A DNA stretch of 42,169 bases from Desulfonatronospira sp. (GCA_007125075.1 SLDX01000091.1:1-42169), one strand, 5' to 3'; positions 19,591 through 28,525 are shown, counted from the stretch's first letter. Numbers and translations are program-made. Notes: a model not told the origin generated them from the sequence alone.

Positions 19591-19729
19591 ACATTTTTTG
19601 CTGAAATCTTGCCGGCCTGCAGCGAGATTTGCCGATAATCCCTCTGCGTCCAGGGCAACAAACAGCTTGCGACCGCACATTTTTTTATGCTTTTTTGCTT
19701 TCGGTTCATGTATTCAGGAGTAACAGGAG

Positions 19730-20293
19730 ATGCGTATCATTGCCGGGGAGTACCGGGGAAGATACATAAAAACAGGAAAAGGTCCTGGATATCGCCCGGC
19801 TACAGGAAAAGTCAGAGAGGCCCTTTTTTCCATGCTTGAATCAAAAGGGATTTTCTGGCCTGATGTGCGGGTGCTTGATCTTTTCGCCGGAAGCGGGTCC
19901 CTTGGGCTGGAAGCGCTTAGCCGGGGCGCCGAAAAGATTTTGTTCGTAGAACAAGAACTCAATGCCGCCAGGGTGTTGCTGGCAAACATAAAAGAACTGG
20001 GAATCCCTGAAAAGCGTGCTGAACTCAGGCGGCAAAACGCTCTCAGTTTTTTGGATAAGCAGCCTGAACTCGGATTTGATCTCATTTTTATTGACCCTCC
20101 TTACGGACACAATATGCTCCAGAAGGCATTGCCCAAAGTTATTAAGCATAACTGGCTGCTCAAGGAAGGCTTTTTGTGCGCCGAAGTGGAAGGCAGTCTG
20201 CTGTTCAGGGCTGATAATCACCATGAGCTTGAAATGCTAAGAGACAAAAAATTCGGCCAAACAAGGATACTGTTGTGGAAACGAGTAAATTGA
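19730..20293 (+). CDS. rsmD: 16S rRNA (guanine966-N2)-methyltransferase RsmD
   Basis: RsmD methylates G966 of 16S rRNA using S-adenosylmethionine. The 187-residue protein opens with MRIIAGEYRGR, has VREALFSML, the SAM-binding VLDLFAGSGSLGLEALSRGA and the catalytic FIDPPYG. AGGAG precedes the ATG. It overlaps coaD by 19 bases, so the two are coupled; rsmD-coaD is a common pair in bacteria. Confidence 0.96.
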   Translation: MRIIAGEYRGRYIKTGKGPGYRPATGKVREALFSMLESKGIFWPDVRVLDLFAGSGSLGLEALSRGAEKILFVEQELNAARVLLANIKELGIPEKRAELRRQNALSFLDKQPELGFDLIFIDPPYGHNMLQKALPKVIKHNWLLKEGFLCAEVEGSLLFRADNHHELEMLRDKKFGQTRILLWKRVN

Positions 20294-20772
20294 TCGCGGT
20301 TTATCCCGGTACTTTTGATCCCTTGACCAACGGTCATGTCAGTCTGGTTAAAAGGGGTCTGGATATATTTGATGAAATCATTTTGGCTGTGGCTCTGCAG
20401 ACGCCCAAGGTTCCTTTGTTTTCACTTTCCGAGCGTGTGGAGATGGCTTCCAGGACATTTGAGAACTTCGACAGGGTCCTGGTAGAGCCTTTCGAGGGGC
20501 TGCTCATCGACTATGTGCGCAGCAAAGGGGCAAAAGCCATTCTTAGAGGCATGAGGGCGGTAGCTGATTTTGAATACGAATTCCAGATGGCCTTGATGAA
20601 CCGGCGCCTGGCCCGCAACATTCAGACGGTTTTTTTGATGACCGATTACAAATGGCTGTACATCAGTTCCACCCTGATCAAGGATGTAGCCCGGCTGGGA
20701 GGAGATATCCAGGGAGTTGTTCCGGATAATGTACTCAAGGGGCTGTACAGAAAGTTCGGTCGCTTGGAGTGA
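20275..20772 (+). CDS. coaD: Phosphopantetheine adenylyltransferase CoaD
   Basis: CoaD adenylates 4'-phosphopantetheine to dephospho-CoA. The 165-residue protein has the nucleotidyltransferase motif PGTFDPLTNGH near the N-terminus, the RGMRAVADFEYE block, and YISSTLIKDVARLGG near the end. GTG 20275 is the likely start, with AAGGA 8 bases upstream inside rsmD; the TTG at 20290 is a shorter alternative. It overlaps rsmD and is followed at once by miaA. Confidence 0.96.
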   Translation: METSKLIAVYPGTFDPLTNGHVSLVKRGLDIFDEIILAVALQTPKVPLFSLSERVEMASRTFENFDRVLVEPFEGLLIDYVRSKGAKAILRGMRAVADFEYEFQMALMNRRLARNIQTVFLMTDYKWLYISSTLIKDVARLGGDIQGVVPDNVLKGLYRKFGRLE

Positions 20773-20788
20773 ACGCGGATTATCCTTC

Positions 20789-21730
20789 ATGATCCCATGT
20801 TCAGCACCCCATACACACTCCAGGGTTGTCTGCATCCTTGGGCCTACCGGAAGCGGCAAGAACGATCTGGCCCTTGATCTGTGCAGATTCTATTCCTCAC
20901 AGATCATCAACTTCGATTCCAGACAGGTGTACAGGGGTTTGCCCATAGTTACTGCGCAGCCCGGCCCGGATGACATGCGAAAGTGTCCCCACCACCTTTA
21001 CGGATTTTTAAATCCCGCAGAAAGAATGAGCGCAGGGCGATTTGTAAAACTGGCCAGTGAACGTATTTCAGCAGTCAGCGCAAAGGGTTGCCTGCCTTTG
21101 CTGGTGGGCGGAACCGGACTCTATCTGCGAGCTTTAATTCATGGCCTGGCATTTATTCCGCAGGTGCCGGAAAAAGTGCGCGCACAGCTCCAGTCAATGT
21201 GCGCTGCACAAGGTCCTGAAGCACTGCACAAAAAACTCGAAGCCATAGATCCTGAATATGCTCAAAAGATAAGCAGCAAGGACAGACAACGAATCACCAG
21301 AGCTCTGGAGGTTTATCAGGCCACAGGCAGGACCCTGACTCAATGGCATGGCCGGAAAAAGCTCAAGCCTGGTCTTTCGGTCCTTAAACTGGGCATGGAC
21401 GTTGAATGGGAGCGGCTGGTCAAGTCTTTGCGGTTCAGGATTGAGCAGATGCTGGCCCGCGGGGCAGTTGAAGAAGTGCGCAGTGTATGGGCGGAAAATG
21501 CTTATGATCGGAACCTGCCCGCTTTGACCGGCATCGGCTGCCGGGAACTTCTGGATTATCTGGAAGGCAGGCTGGGCCTTAATGAATGCATTGAAGAATG
21601 GTTCAAAAGCACCAGGAACTATGCCAAAAGACAACTGACCTGGTTCAGGAAGGAACCTGAAGTGCACTGGATCAGGCCCGATCAGACCTGGGAGGCTGTA
21701 CGCCAAATTCAGGTCTTCTTAAGTCATTGA
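20789..21730 (+). CDS. miaA: tRNA dimethylallyltransferase MiaA
   Basis: MiaA transfers the isopentenyl group to A37 of tRNAs that read UNN codons. The 313-residue protein shows the P-loop ILGPTGSGKN, then NFDSRQVYRGLPIVTAQP, the HHLYGFLNP block, VGGTGLYLRAL, DRQRITRALEVYQATG and RNYAKRQLTWFRK. ATG 20789 gives a standard N-terminus, but there is no strong ribosome site, as expected if it is coupled to coaD 16 bases upstream. Confidence 0.96.
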   Translation: MIPCSAPHTHSRVVCILGPTGSGKNDLALDLCRFYSSQIINFDSRQVYRGLPIVTAQPGPDDMRKCPHHLYGFLNPAERMSAGRFVKLASERISAVSAKGCLPLLVGGTGLYLRALIHGLAFIPQVPEKVRAQLQSMCAAQGPEALHKKLEAIDPEYAQKISSKDRQRITRALEVYQATGRTLTQWHGRKKLKPGLSVLKLGMDVEWERLVKSLRFRIEQMLARGAVEEVRSVWAENAYDRNLPALTGIGCRELLDYLEGRLGLNECIEEWFKSTRNYAKRQLTWFRKEPEVHWIRPDQTWEAVRQIQVFLSH

Positions 21731-21777
21731 TATTTTTTTCTGAATGACTTATCAGGATAGAATATTAGGTGCCTGTT

Positions 21778-22611
21778 ATGCGTTATTTAATGATTTTATT
21801 TTTGATACTTGGGTTTTCATCGCATGCCCATTGCGGTGAAAATGCTGAAAGCTCTATAAAACCTTATATTCTACAAGCAGATAATGGCACCTTCAACTGG
21901 ACCGAAGGCAGAATAATCGCAGCCGGTTCAGCCAGGATGCCTGAAAACCTTTTGTATGGGGAAAGGGCCCTGCGCGCCTCAGAGCGCGATGCACTTATAC
22001 AGGCCCGCAAAAAGCTGTTAGATGCTTTGCTGAATATAAATGTGAACTCTTCCCTTACTTTGCAGGACCTTATCCAGAATGACTCGAAAGCCTCAGACAG
22101 CCTGCAGGCTTTAGTGCATCAATCCCTGGTCTGGGAAACTGTTTACTATCATCATCCTGATAACAGGGTCGAAGTACATGTTTTTGTGGACTTGTGGGAC
22201 GAGGACACGCGCAGGCTGTTGCCTGATTCAGTTTTCGGCCCACCTGAATGGGAGGGAGGAGGCAGCTGGGAAACTGCTTTTCTGCTTGGATGCGACTTTA
22301 TTCTGGACGCCAGGGAATTTGGGGCCAGACCGGCCCTTGTTCCGTCTTTTGAAGACAGGGAAGGCAATGTTGTATACAGGGCTTCGGTGCTGGGAGACGG
22401 CCCGGGTACTAAAGATAGTCCTGTCCGTTATTTGCGTGCTGATGATGAGCAAGTTTTCGAATCTGTCAGGGACAGGATGGTTTTTAAACCTCAGGGAATA
22501 AGCGGAAGGCTGAGCAGCGATTACGTACTTTCTGATGGCGATATTTTATTGTTGAAGGAAATTCTGGATCAATTTTCAGCTGACTGTCAAGTAAATATCA
22601 TGATGAGATAA
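21778..22611 (+). CDS. Secreted protein of unknown function, LPP20/FlgT-like N-terminal part
   Basis: A 277-residue exported protein with a signal peptide at residues 1-16 or so (YLMILFLILGFSSHA). The stretch ALRASERDALIQARKKLLDAL is like the N-terminal helix of LPP20- or FlgT-like envelope proteins, where a signal peptide is followed by an Ala-rich RDAL.QA helix. The rest (VHVFVDLWDEDT, YVLSDGDILLLKEIL) is not a family I can name. ATG 21778 is chosen over GTG 21769 because TTAGG is 8 bases upstream. It sits between miaA and a second secreted protein. Both probably share a transcript with pgsA. Confidence 0.7.
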   Translation: MRYLMILFLILGFSSHAHCGENAESSIKPYILQADNGTFNWTEGRIIAAGSARMPENLLYGERALRASERDALIQARKKLLDALLNINVNSSLTLQDLIQNDSKASDSLQALVHQSLVWETVYYHHPDNRVEVHVFVDLWDEDTRRLLPDSVFGPPEWEGGGSWETAFLLGCDFILDAREFGARPALVPSFEDREGNVVYRASVLGDGPGTKDSPVRYLRADDEQVFESVRDRMVFKPQGISGRLSSDYVLSDGDILLLKEILDQFSADCQVNIMMR

Positions 22612-22623
22612 AGCAGGCTTTGT

Positions 22624-23526
22624 ATGTGGTACCCGGTTTTCTTTTTCTTGCTTATACTTTCATTTGTCGCCTCTCCGGTCTGGGCATGGCAGCAGGTTAA
22701 AGTAGAAGTGCCCCTTGAAGAGGACTCTTCTTTCAGGCAGATGCAGCAGAAAGCCTTGAGCAAAGGTTTTAACCTTGCGGTTATTCAGGAAGCTTCCAGA
22801 ATAGTCCCCGGTGAGCTTGATCAAATCAGGAGTGAAGTTCTGTCCGAACACCTGTTCCGGCAGATCGACGACTTCATCCTCGGCTACCGGATTTTTTCCA
22901 GACAGGAGCTGGAAGATTTCATGGTCATGGAAATGGAGGTCAATGTAGACTCAGGTGCCTTAAGAGCTGTGCTGCAAAATCTAGGTGTTTATTATACCAG
23001 TGCCGGTTTCTGGAGCTATGATCTGGGCACGCGGGGAGCCAATCCAGAGGACTTTCAGCTTCTGCAGCGCCTGCAGCTGGTCACCGGAGTCAATGTCGAT
23101 GCTGATGCGGACACATCTGTGGAACTGCAAAGAATTGCAGGTGGGCAATGGAGCGGGAGCATCAAACATAAAAATGTGTATCACCAGGTATCAGGCGGTG
23201 ATTTATCCGAGGTCTGGTTTGATCTTTGGGCCTATTTTTTTTCGCAGCAGGAAGTTGTAACCACCTTGACACGGGAATTAACCCTCGTCACCAGAGGATG
23301 GGCTACGACTGAGGCGGTCAAAATTTTCAATGACAGACTCATTTCCTGGGAAAAAGATGTGGAATCAGGCAGAATTCTCTATATACACAGCAATGTTCCT
23401 GATTTGCAGGCTGCATGGTCATTGACAAGCTTTAATCCTGATTATCTTGAAAAAAGGCTGGAGCGATACCTGCCTGGAAGGGGGGTATATTTCAACATTT
23501 ATGACACCAATAACAGGATCAGGTAA
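22624..23526 (+). CDS. Secreted protein of unknown function, possibly DUF2066-like
   Basis: A 300-residue protein with a signal peptide (about residues 1-21, ending ASPVWA). Its N-terminal half (VKVEVPLEEDSSFRQMQQKALSKGF, ELEDFMVMEMEVNVDSGALRAVLQNLG) resembles the pattern of DUF2066-type envelope proteins, in which a repeated beta domain follows the signal peptide. I cannot confirm that family. It starts 13 bases after the preceding secreted protein and ends 4 bases before pgsA, a tight operon. Two paralogous-looking secreted proteins in tandem suggest a shared envelope job. Confidence 0.65.
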   Translation: MWYPVFFFLLILSFVASPVWAWQQVKVEVPLEEDSSFRQMQQKALSKGFNLAVIQEASRIVPGELDQIRSEVLSEHLFRQIDDFILGYRIFSRQELEDFMVMEMEVNVDSGALRAVLQNLGVYYTSAGFWSYDLGTRGANPEDFQLLQRLQLVTGVNVDADADTSVELQRIAGGQWSGSIKHKNVYHQVSGGDLSEVWFDLWAYFFSQQEVVTTLTRELTLVTRGWATTEAVKIFNDRLISWEKDVESGRILYIHSNVPDLQAAWSLTSFNPDYLEKRLERYLPGRGVYFNIYDTNNRIR

Positions 23527-23529
23527 GAA

Positions 23530-24132
23530 TTGCGCGCACCCAAGGCCGTGGTTCAGTACGGCTCCAATTGGACGCTTCCAAACATACTGACCATAATCAG
23601 GATTTTAATGGTTCCGGCTTTTGTAGGCGCGTTCGTTCTGGAAACCTATTTCCTGGCCCTGCTGTTTTTTATACTTGCAGGAGTGACAGATGGTCTGGAT
23701 GGCTTCCTCGCTCGGGCACTCAAGCAGAGATCAAGGCTTGGCGCCCTTATTGACCCCCTGGCGGATAAGTTTCTGATATTGAGCGCGTTTATCTGTCTGG
23801 GAGTTCTGGGCTGGATCCCCTTGTGGCTGTTAATTCTGGTCATAAGCAGGGACCTTGTGATCATATCCGGCTTTTTGACAATGCGCCTTTCAGGAATCGA
23901 TGTCCAGCAAAGGATAAAAGCGACTCCGGACAGTAAGCTGAATACCCTGACGCAGATTCTCCTGGTACTTATATTATTGTCCGCCCAAGTATTCGAAGCA
24001 GACCTGCTGAATGCTGCAGGGGAGGTGCTCATTTACCTGGCGGGAGGGTTTGCGCTATTTTCGGGAGGACATTATGTGTTGCTTGGTTTTGGTCTCCTGA
24101 GTAATTCAAAAAGAGAAAAAGGAGCGGGCTGA
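23530..24132 (+). CDS. pgsA: CDP-diacylglycerol-glycerol-3-phosphate 3-phosphatidyltransferase PgsA
   Basis: PgsA makes phosphatidylglycerophosphate, the precursor of phosphatidylglycerol and cardiolipin, in the inner membrane. The 200-residue protein has several membrane helices and the CDP-alcohol phosphotransferase motif DGLDGFLARALKQRSRLG...DPLADK (about residues 55-78). The N-terminus NWTLPNILTIIRI is typical of PgsA. The start is TTG 23530, with AGG 8 bases upstream; no ATG gives the family N-terminus. It closes the rsmD-coaD-miaA-secreted-secreted-pgsA run. Confidence 0.94.
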   Translation: MRAPKAVVQYGSNWTLPNILTIIRILMVPAFVGAFVLETYFLALLFFILAGVTDGLDGFLARALKQRSRLGALIDPLADKFLILSAFICLGVLGWIPLWLLILVISRDLVIISGFLTMRLSGIDVQQRIKATPDSKLNTLTQILLVLILLSAQVFEADLLNAAGEVLIYLAGGFALFSGGHYVLLGFGLLSNSKREKGAG

Positions 24133-24225
24133 GCTATAAATTTATGCGCTAACAGCCATGTTTCATTCAGCGTGCAACTAAGACCGGCTGTATAGAACGG
24201 GTTTTTATGGAATTACCGCCTGCCT

Positions 24226-24432
24226 TTATTCCTGCTTTTGTTCTTCTTCTTTTTTATCCTTGTCTTTGTCGGATGGACTTACATCGATTTCCTCAGGTTC
24301 AGTAGTGGCCTTCTTGAAGTTTTTGATGGCTTTGCCCATGCCGGCGCCTATCTCAGGAAGCTTGTTGGCTCCAAAAATGACCAGGACAATGACCATGATG
24401 ATTAACAGTTCTGTCATGCCGATTCCAAACAT
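24226..24432 (-). CDS. tatA: Twin-arginine translocase subunit TatA
   Basis: TatA forms the protein-conducting part of the Tat system, which exports folded proteins. The 68-residue protein has the family pattern: short N-terminus [10 protein letters not shown], one membrane helix (about 7-22), the hinge [22 protein letters not shown] and an acidic/lysine-rich tail. ATG 24432 is chosen because GGAGGA is 8 bases upstream; a start at 24492 in frame adds 20 residues that TatA proteins do not have. It is a lone tatA; tatB and tatC are not in the window. Confidence 0.96.
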   Translation of the reverse strand: MFGIGMTELLIIMVIVLVIFGANKLPEIGAGMGKAIKNFKKATTEPEEIDVSPSDKDKDKKEEEQKQE

Positions 24433-24534
24433 ATTTATTTCCTCCACATTTAACTTATTTGAAACTATACACCTATGAGCAGGGCCGGTCAAGGATCATC
24501 TGTGATTCCGGGCAAAACAAGCTTGAATTTTTGC

Positions 24535-24596
24535 GCCCTGCCGGATAGAAGACAGGGCGGCCCGGATATTCTTAAGCCGGTGCTTCCGGCCCGGGC
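24535..24596. other. GC-rich double hairpin between tatA and the rhodanese fusion gene
   Basis: GCCCTG (24535-24540) pairs with CAGGGC (24553-24558). A second structure has GCCGG-TGCTT-CCGGC (24576-24590) inside GCCCGG and CCGGGC arms. It sits in the shared upstream region of two divergent genes, about 55 bases before the plus-strand start. No U-run follows on either strand, so it is not an intrinsic terminator. It could be a 5' leader structure or an operator. Confidence 0.4.
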
Positions 24597-24650
24597 TGCA
24601 TTTTGTAATAAATGGACCCTGATATGAAAAATTTTAAAAGAGGAAAGGTA

Positions 24651-26249
24651 ATGGAAAGAGTTCTTTTTCTTGGTTTTGGATATTCTGTGTACAAGGCGGT
24701 CCAGCTGGCAAGGCAGCTGAAGCCCAACGCAGACATATTGTGGATAACTGAATACAGCGACCTCAAGTATCCTCTGGAAATAGTGGAAAATCTTCTTTCT
24801 TTTGGGCACAGCCTTAAAGACTGGTCCAAAAGCAGAGCCAAAATCAAGACGGATTTTGAGAGAAGACTTTCTGCTATTAATCTTGCTCCGACCAAAGTTA
24901 AAAAGATTGTTCTGGATCCTGCAGCCGGAGAAGTCAGTTTTTTGTCCAACCAGGGTCAAATGACATATTCCTTCGACCAGGCTTTTATTTTTCCCGAACC
25001 GGTTTATGAAGTGCCGGAATATGCACCCGAAGGTGCCTGTATCTGGCCCCAAAGCAGTTGTGTGGAAAAATTGATTCAAAATGATATGCTTGAGGGCCAC
25101 ATATTGGCAGTGGGAAACGACTTTTCCATGGTTCACTCTCTGGTCTGTTCCGGGAAAAGTTTTGTCTGGGTCAGATCCGGCAGTTTTTTTGCTGACCAGG
25201 TTGAGTTTTACCTTGAGCGGTATTTGATGGCCTCAGGAATAAGAATTGAAAATACAGAAGATCTAAAGGAACATACCCAAAGATTTCTTGACCGGGAGCA
25301 TTATCAAGCCCTTATCTGCAGCGCTTCTCCGGTGGTGGATGCTCAAAAGCTCGTTGAAATGGGTCTTGAAGGTCTGTTTGATTTAAACGACAGTCAAACT
25401 GTTTTTAATGCAAGTAAAGTGACACTGATAGCACCGTTTAGAGATAAAAACTCCTGGTCTCCAGGATCCTGTCTGGAGAATAACCTGCAAACGGCTCTTG
25501 ATGCTGTAGGTAAGTTTCTTGACCCAAAAGTATATAAGTTGCCGGCACCAAAGGCCAGAGTATGGAGTCTTGGATCGCTTAAGGCCGGCAAAATCGGACT
25601 GGATGTTCATGAAGCTGAAGAAAAGGGCCATGTCCCGGAATGGTCGATTTTATGCGCTAAGCAGGACCCATGGTCTTCCGGATTTGTACTTCAAATGGTG
25701 GCGGATAAAAACACCGGAAAAATCCTGGGTTTGCAGAGCGTGGGTACAAATGCTGATAACTGGCTCGATATGGGCGGGCTGCTTATGACTGAAAAAGGAC
25801 GCTTGGAGGATGTAATGGAACATGGGTTCGTCTCCAGTACTTTTGGCTTGCATCCTTTGAAGCGCTGTGCCTCAATGCTCAAGAATAAAATGGCTTCGAC
25901 CATTCTGGGCATAAGTCCTGTGGAACTTCAGGAATCCGTCAGACAGGGAGCCGAGTTTTTTCTTCTGGACGTACGTTCCAAGGAAGAATTCAACCAGTCC
26001 AGGCTTCCGGGAGCTGAAAACATCCCCTTATCCGAACTGAAAAAAAGAGCCATGCAGATACCCAGATTCGTTGCCCTGGTAGTTTATTCCCATTGTTCCG
26101 GCAGAGCATATCAGGCGGCCAGAATGCTTAAAAGTATGGGAGCCAGGCAATTGTACGTTCTGGACGGCGGGTTTGAACTTTGGCCGCTGGAAAAAGAAAC
26201 TGAGCCGATTCTCAGCCAGCAGGGGACTTCACCTGGGTGCGGATGCTGA
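24651..26249 (+). CDS. Degenerate disulfide-reductase-like flavoprotein with C-terminal rhodanese domain
   Basis: The 532-residue protein is laid out like a CoA-disulfide reductase joined to a rhodanese domain. The N-terminus (VLFLGFGYSVYKAVQLARQL) has a Rossmann shape, but the third glycine of the GxGxxG motif is Val, and I do not see the CxxxxC or single active Cys of this family. A dimerisation-domain-like part covers about 270-430 (SLGSLKAGKIGLDVHEA). The rhodanese domain (about 420-515) has FLLDVRSKEEF and YVLDGGFELWP, but the catalytic position reads Ser480, with Cys482 two residues on (YSHCSGRAY). The protein ends in GCGC, a possible metal or thiol site. ATG 24651 is chosen for its GAGG 7 bases upstream. 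The role may be sulfur-related; activity is doubtful. Confidence 0.75.
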   Translation: MERVLFLGFGYSVYKAVQLARQLKPNADILWITEYSDLKYPLEIVENLLSFGHSLKDWSKSRAKIKTDFERRLSAINLAPTKVKKIVLDPAAGEVSFLSNQGQMTYSFDQAFIFPEPVYEVPEYAPEGACIWPQSSCVEKLIQNDMLEGHILAVGNDFSMVHSLVCSGKSFVWVRSGSFFADQVEFYLERYLMASGIRIENTEDLKEHTQRFLDREHYQALICSASPVVDAQKLVEMGLEGLFDLNDSQTVFNASKVTLIAPFRDKNSWSPGSCLENNLQTALDAVGKFLDPKVYKLPAPKARVWSLGSLKAGKIGLDVHEAEEKGHVPEWSILCAKQDPWSSGFVLQMVADKNTGKILGLQSVGTNADNWLDMGGLLMTEKGRLEDVMEHGFVSSTFGLHPLKRCASMLKNKMASTILGISPVELQESVRQGAEFFLLDVRSKEEFNQSRLPGAENIPLSELKKRAMQIPRFVALVVYSHCSGRAYQAARMLKSMGARQLYVLDGGFELWPLEKETEPILSQQGTSPGCGC

Positions 26250-26358
26250 GCAGCTCAGACATAATCCAGATTCAGAATTGAACCTGCAGTATATGTTCTG
26301 GCTGCATATCAAGTTTTCATTTGCTTTTGTCGGTGTTTCAAGGTTTGTCTGGTTTTTT

Positions 26359-26742
26359 ATGGGCAAAGTGAAGAGTATTCCAGGCCGTAATTGTTTCTGT
26401 TATCGTTATGGCCATTGTATTGCTGAAGAGCTGGACAACCCTGGATACAAAATTTTCTGGCACTGCACGGTATTGTCCACTCTGGAAAAAAGTTATGACT
26501 TCCTTATTCATCAGGCTGACGCATTCAGACTTAGCCCGCAGCAGACTGAGTTTATCTGGGAGAAGAGATTTCAAAATCTGCATTCCTGGGAAGATCTCTG
26601 TTCTGCATATATAGCCGGCACCTCTGAAGATGATCGATGCATTTATCTGTACGGCAACGCATGTATACTTAAAATGCCGCTGTGTCAGGGAATATGCACT
26701 CTGTTCAAATCACGGCCGGAAAAAGATATTGAGAGTTTATAG
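26359..26742 (+). CDS. Small Cys-rich protein, unknown function
   Basis: A 127-residue product with nine Cys in the main block: NCFCYRYGHC, FWHC, DLC, DDRC, NAC, and PLCQGIC near the C-terminus. Such spacing suggests metal or iron-sulfur binding, though no standard ferredoxin pattern (CxxCxxCxxxC) is present. The start is uncertain: no ribosome site precedes ATG 26359, and ATG 26293 would add a hydrophobic stretch resembling a membrane segment. It follows the rhodanese fusion gene by about 110 bases and may work with it. Confidence 0.55.
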   Translation: MGKVKSIPGRNCFCYRYGHCIAEELDNPGYKIFWHCTVLSTLEKSYDFLIHQADAFRLSPQQTEFIWEKRFQNLHSWEDLCSAYIAGTSEDDRCIYLYGNACILKMPLCQGICTLFKSRPEKDIESL

Positions 26743-26906
26743 AGTTTTTTCTATGGTATTATATTATTGCTTACGCGGACAGCTATGAGCATTCAAGTGC
26801 CGATACCATTTATTTCCCGGCCGAGGCAATATTTTTGTGATGTACCTGGCATGCTGTCTTTTGAAACAGGCTTAGCAAGACCCATTCGATCTTTTAAGGA
26901 GTATTA

Positions 26907-27680
26907 ATGTCACCATCCCCCCGCATTATTCACTTTCCCTTCATGCATAAAGAATTTGTCGATGAGAAAATCAGAAGTCTGGCCCTATTTTTAAATCCAG
27001 GCCTGGCCTTTGATGATCAGAGTTTCAATCCTGAACATCTGGCTCTTGACCAGAAATTGTCCAAAACGTTCCTGGAACAGTCAATGCAGTTTGGAAGGCA
27101 GTTCAAGAAGCCTTCGGATATGGCGCTTGCGGGCGTCCAAAAAGAAGATTTTTATTCCGGCTCCATGCAGTCCATTCAACATGAGTTGTCTACCTACGGA
27201 AGCAATAAGGAGGCAGAAAATCAAAATCAGAGATATCTGCAGGCTCAGCAGTTTCTGCTTCTGGAATATGCCCTGGAGGAGAGGATTATTGAACTGCAGG
27301 GCATTGATGAAAATTTGCGCAGCACATGGTCCGATTTTGACAAATCCCTGGGCCTGGATGAGGATGAAGAGAAATTTCTGAACCTGGACAGAGAGACTTC
27401 ATTATTTAAGTTGAATACGCATAACTGGCCTGCACTTCTCTGGGCCTTCACCCTGTTTCTGCCGGAAAACGGCCTGCTTATGGTCAGTCATGATCTGATA
27501 TTTCCGGAACTGGAGGAGTGGGGAGTTGAGAAGCACAAAGAATATCCTGAAACTTACTTTTCAGAGTTCCCAACTGACTCGACCTTGTATTCCGCGCTGC
27601 TCAAACCGGAAAAATTAAAATCCAGGGGCCTTGTGCTGAAAACGGATGTTAAAATGCTCCTGGCTGCATCAGAAGAATGA
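26907..27680 (+). CDS. Soluble protein of unknown function
   Basis: A 257-residue acidic protein with no signal peptide or membrane segment and no family I recognise. It opens with PSPRIIHFPFMHKEF and has a long helical middle (YLQAQQFLLLEYALEERIIELQGIDENL) followed by WPALLWAFTLFLPENGLLMVSHDLIF. AAGGAG precedes the ATG at the normal distance, so it is a real gene. It is probably transcribed alone or with the Cys-rich gene upstream; a hairpin on its stop codon appears to end the unit. Confidence 0.65.
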   Translation: MSPSPRIIHFPFMHKEFVDEKIRSLALFLNPGLAFDDQSFNPEHLALDQKLSKTFLEQSMQFGRQFKKPSDMALAGVQKEDFYSGSMQSIQHELSTYGSNKEAENQNQRYLQAQQFLLLEYALEERIIELQGIDENLRSTWSDFDKSLGLDEDEEKFLNLDRETSLFKLNTHNWPALLWAFTLFLPENGLLMVSHDLIFPELEEWGVEKHKEYPETYFSEFPTDSTLYSALLKPEKLKSRGLVLKTDVKMLLAASEE

Positions 27681-27712
27681 TGCAGCTTTAAAAAAAGATT
27701 ATTTTTTTTAAG
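27663..27712 (+). terminator. Hairpin on the stop codon, probable terminator
   Basis: GCTGCATCA (27663-27671) and TGATGCAGC (27678-27686) form a perfect 9-bp stem with a GAAGAA loop that spans the TGA stop codon (27678-27680). A mostly A/T hairpin (CTTTAAAAAAAG and its near-complement) and a run of eight T follow. It separates this gene from the XRE-cupin regulator. Confidence 0.55.
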
Positions 27713-27924
27713 ATCCAAAGGCAGTTATTTCATAAGCAGGAAGATGGTTGTACAGAAGTTCACGGCCGGGGCGCGCTGATGCCGTTTTGCTTTATCCATT
27801 TTCCAGAGCACAGGTGTTCAATGCGGAAACACAGAAGAAGCATCAACGCGGCTCATAAGCGGACTCAATGATATCTGGTCATTCTACTAAATGCATTTTA
27901 TCCAAAATGAGTCAAGGAGGCACA

Positions 27925-28494
27925 ATGGAAACGGAAAGTATCGGGTATAAAATTAAAAAGTACAGAGAAATGGAAGAAATAAGCCTGGAAGAACTTTCCC
28001 GGCGCAGCGGACTGGACCAGGATTTCATTCGTTCTGTTGAAGACCAAAACGTGTACCCTTCACTTGGGCCTTTACTCAAGATTGCCCGCGGGCTTGGCAC
28101 CAGGCTGGGAACTTTTCTGGACGACACCATCAGCCAGGACCCGCTTATAGTCCGTAAGCAGGAAAGAAAAGAAGAATTCACCATGCTCAAGGGCAAGGAG
28201 AAGCCAGTGTCACTGCGTTTTTATTCTCTGGGCAAAGGCAAGAGCGACAGAAGAATGGAGCCTTTTTTTATTCGCATCCTGCCAGAATCAGCTGCAGAGA
28301 AAAAGCTGTCTTCCCATGAAGGTGAAGAATTTATAATCGTGGTTTCCGGTGAAGTGGAGCTGATATACGGTCAGGAAGTCCATACCCTTAAGGCCGGGGA
28401 CAGTGTATACTACAATTCTATTGTTCCTCATTATCTGTCTTCCAGAGGTGACGAACCGGCGGAGATTTACGCAGTTCTTTATTTTCCTGAATAG
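27925..28494 (+). CDS. XRE-family HTH regulator with C-terminal cupin domain
   Basis: The 189-residue protein has an N-terminal Cro/C1-type helix-turn-helix (about residues 5-60: [19 protein letters not shown]...[23 protein letters not shown]) and a C-terminal cupin barrel (about 110-188: [33 protein letters not shown]). This combination is typical of small-molecule-responsive repressors. AAGGAGG is 4 bases before the ATG. It lies 31 bases upstream of an acyl-CoA ligase gene and probably regulates it in response to a ligand bound in the cupin. Confidence 0.9.
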   Translation: METESIGYKIKKYREMEEISLEELSRRSGLDQDFIRSVEDQNVYPSLGPLLKIARGLGTRLGTFLDDTISQDPLIVRKQERKEEFTMLKGKEKPVSLRFYSLGKGKSDRRMEPFFIRILPESAAEKKLSSHEGEEFIIVVSGEVELIYGQEVHTLKAGDSVYYNSIVPHYLSSRGDEPAEIYAVLYFPE

Positions 28495-28525
28495 AAAAAT
28501 TATTAAACGTAACGGAGCAAGATTA

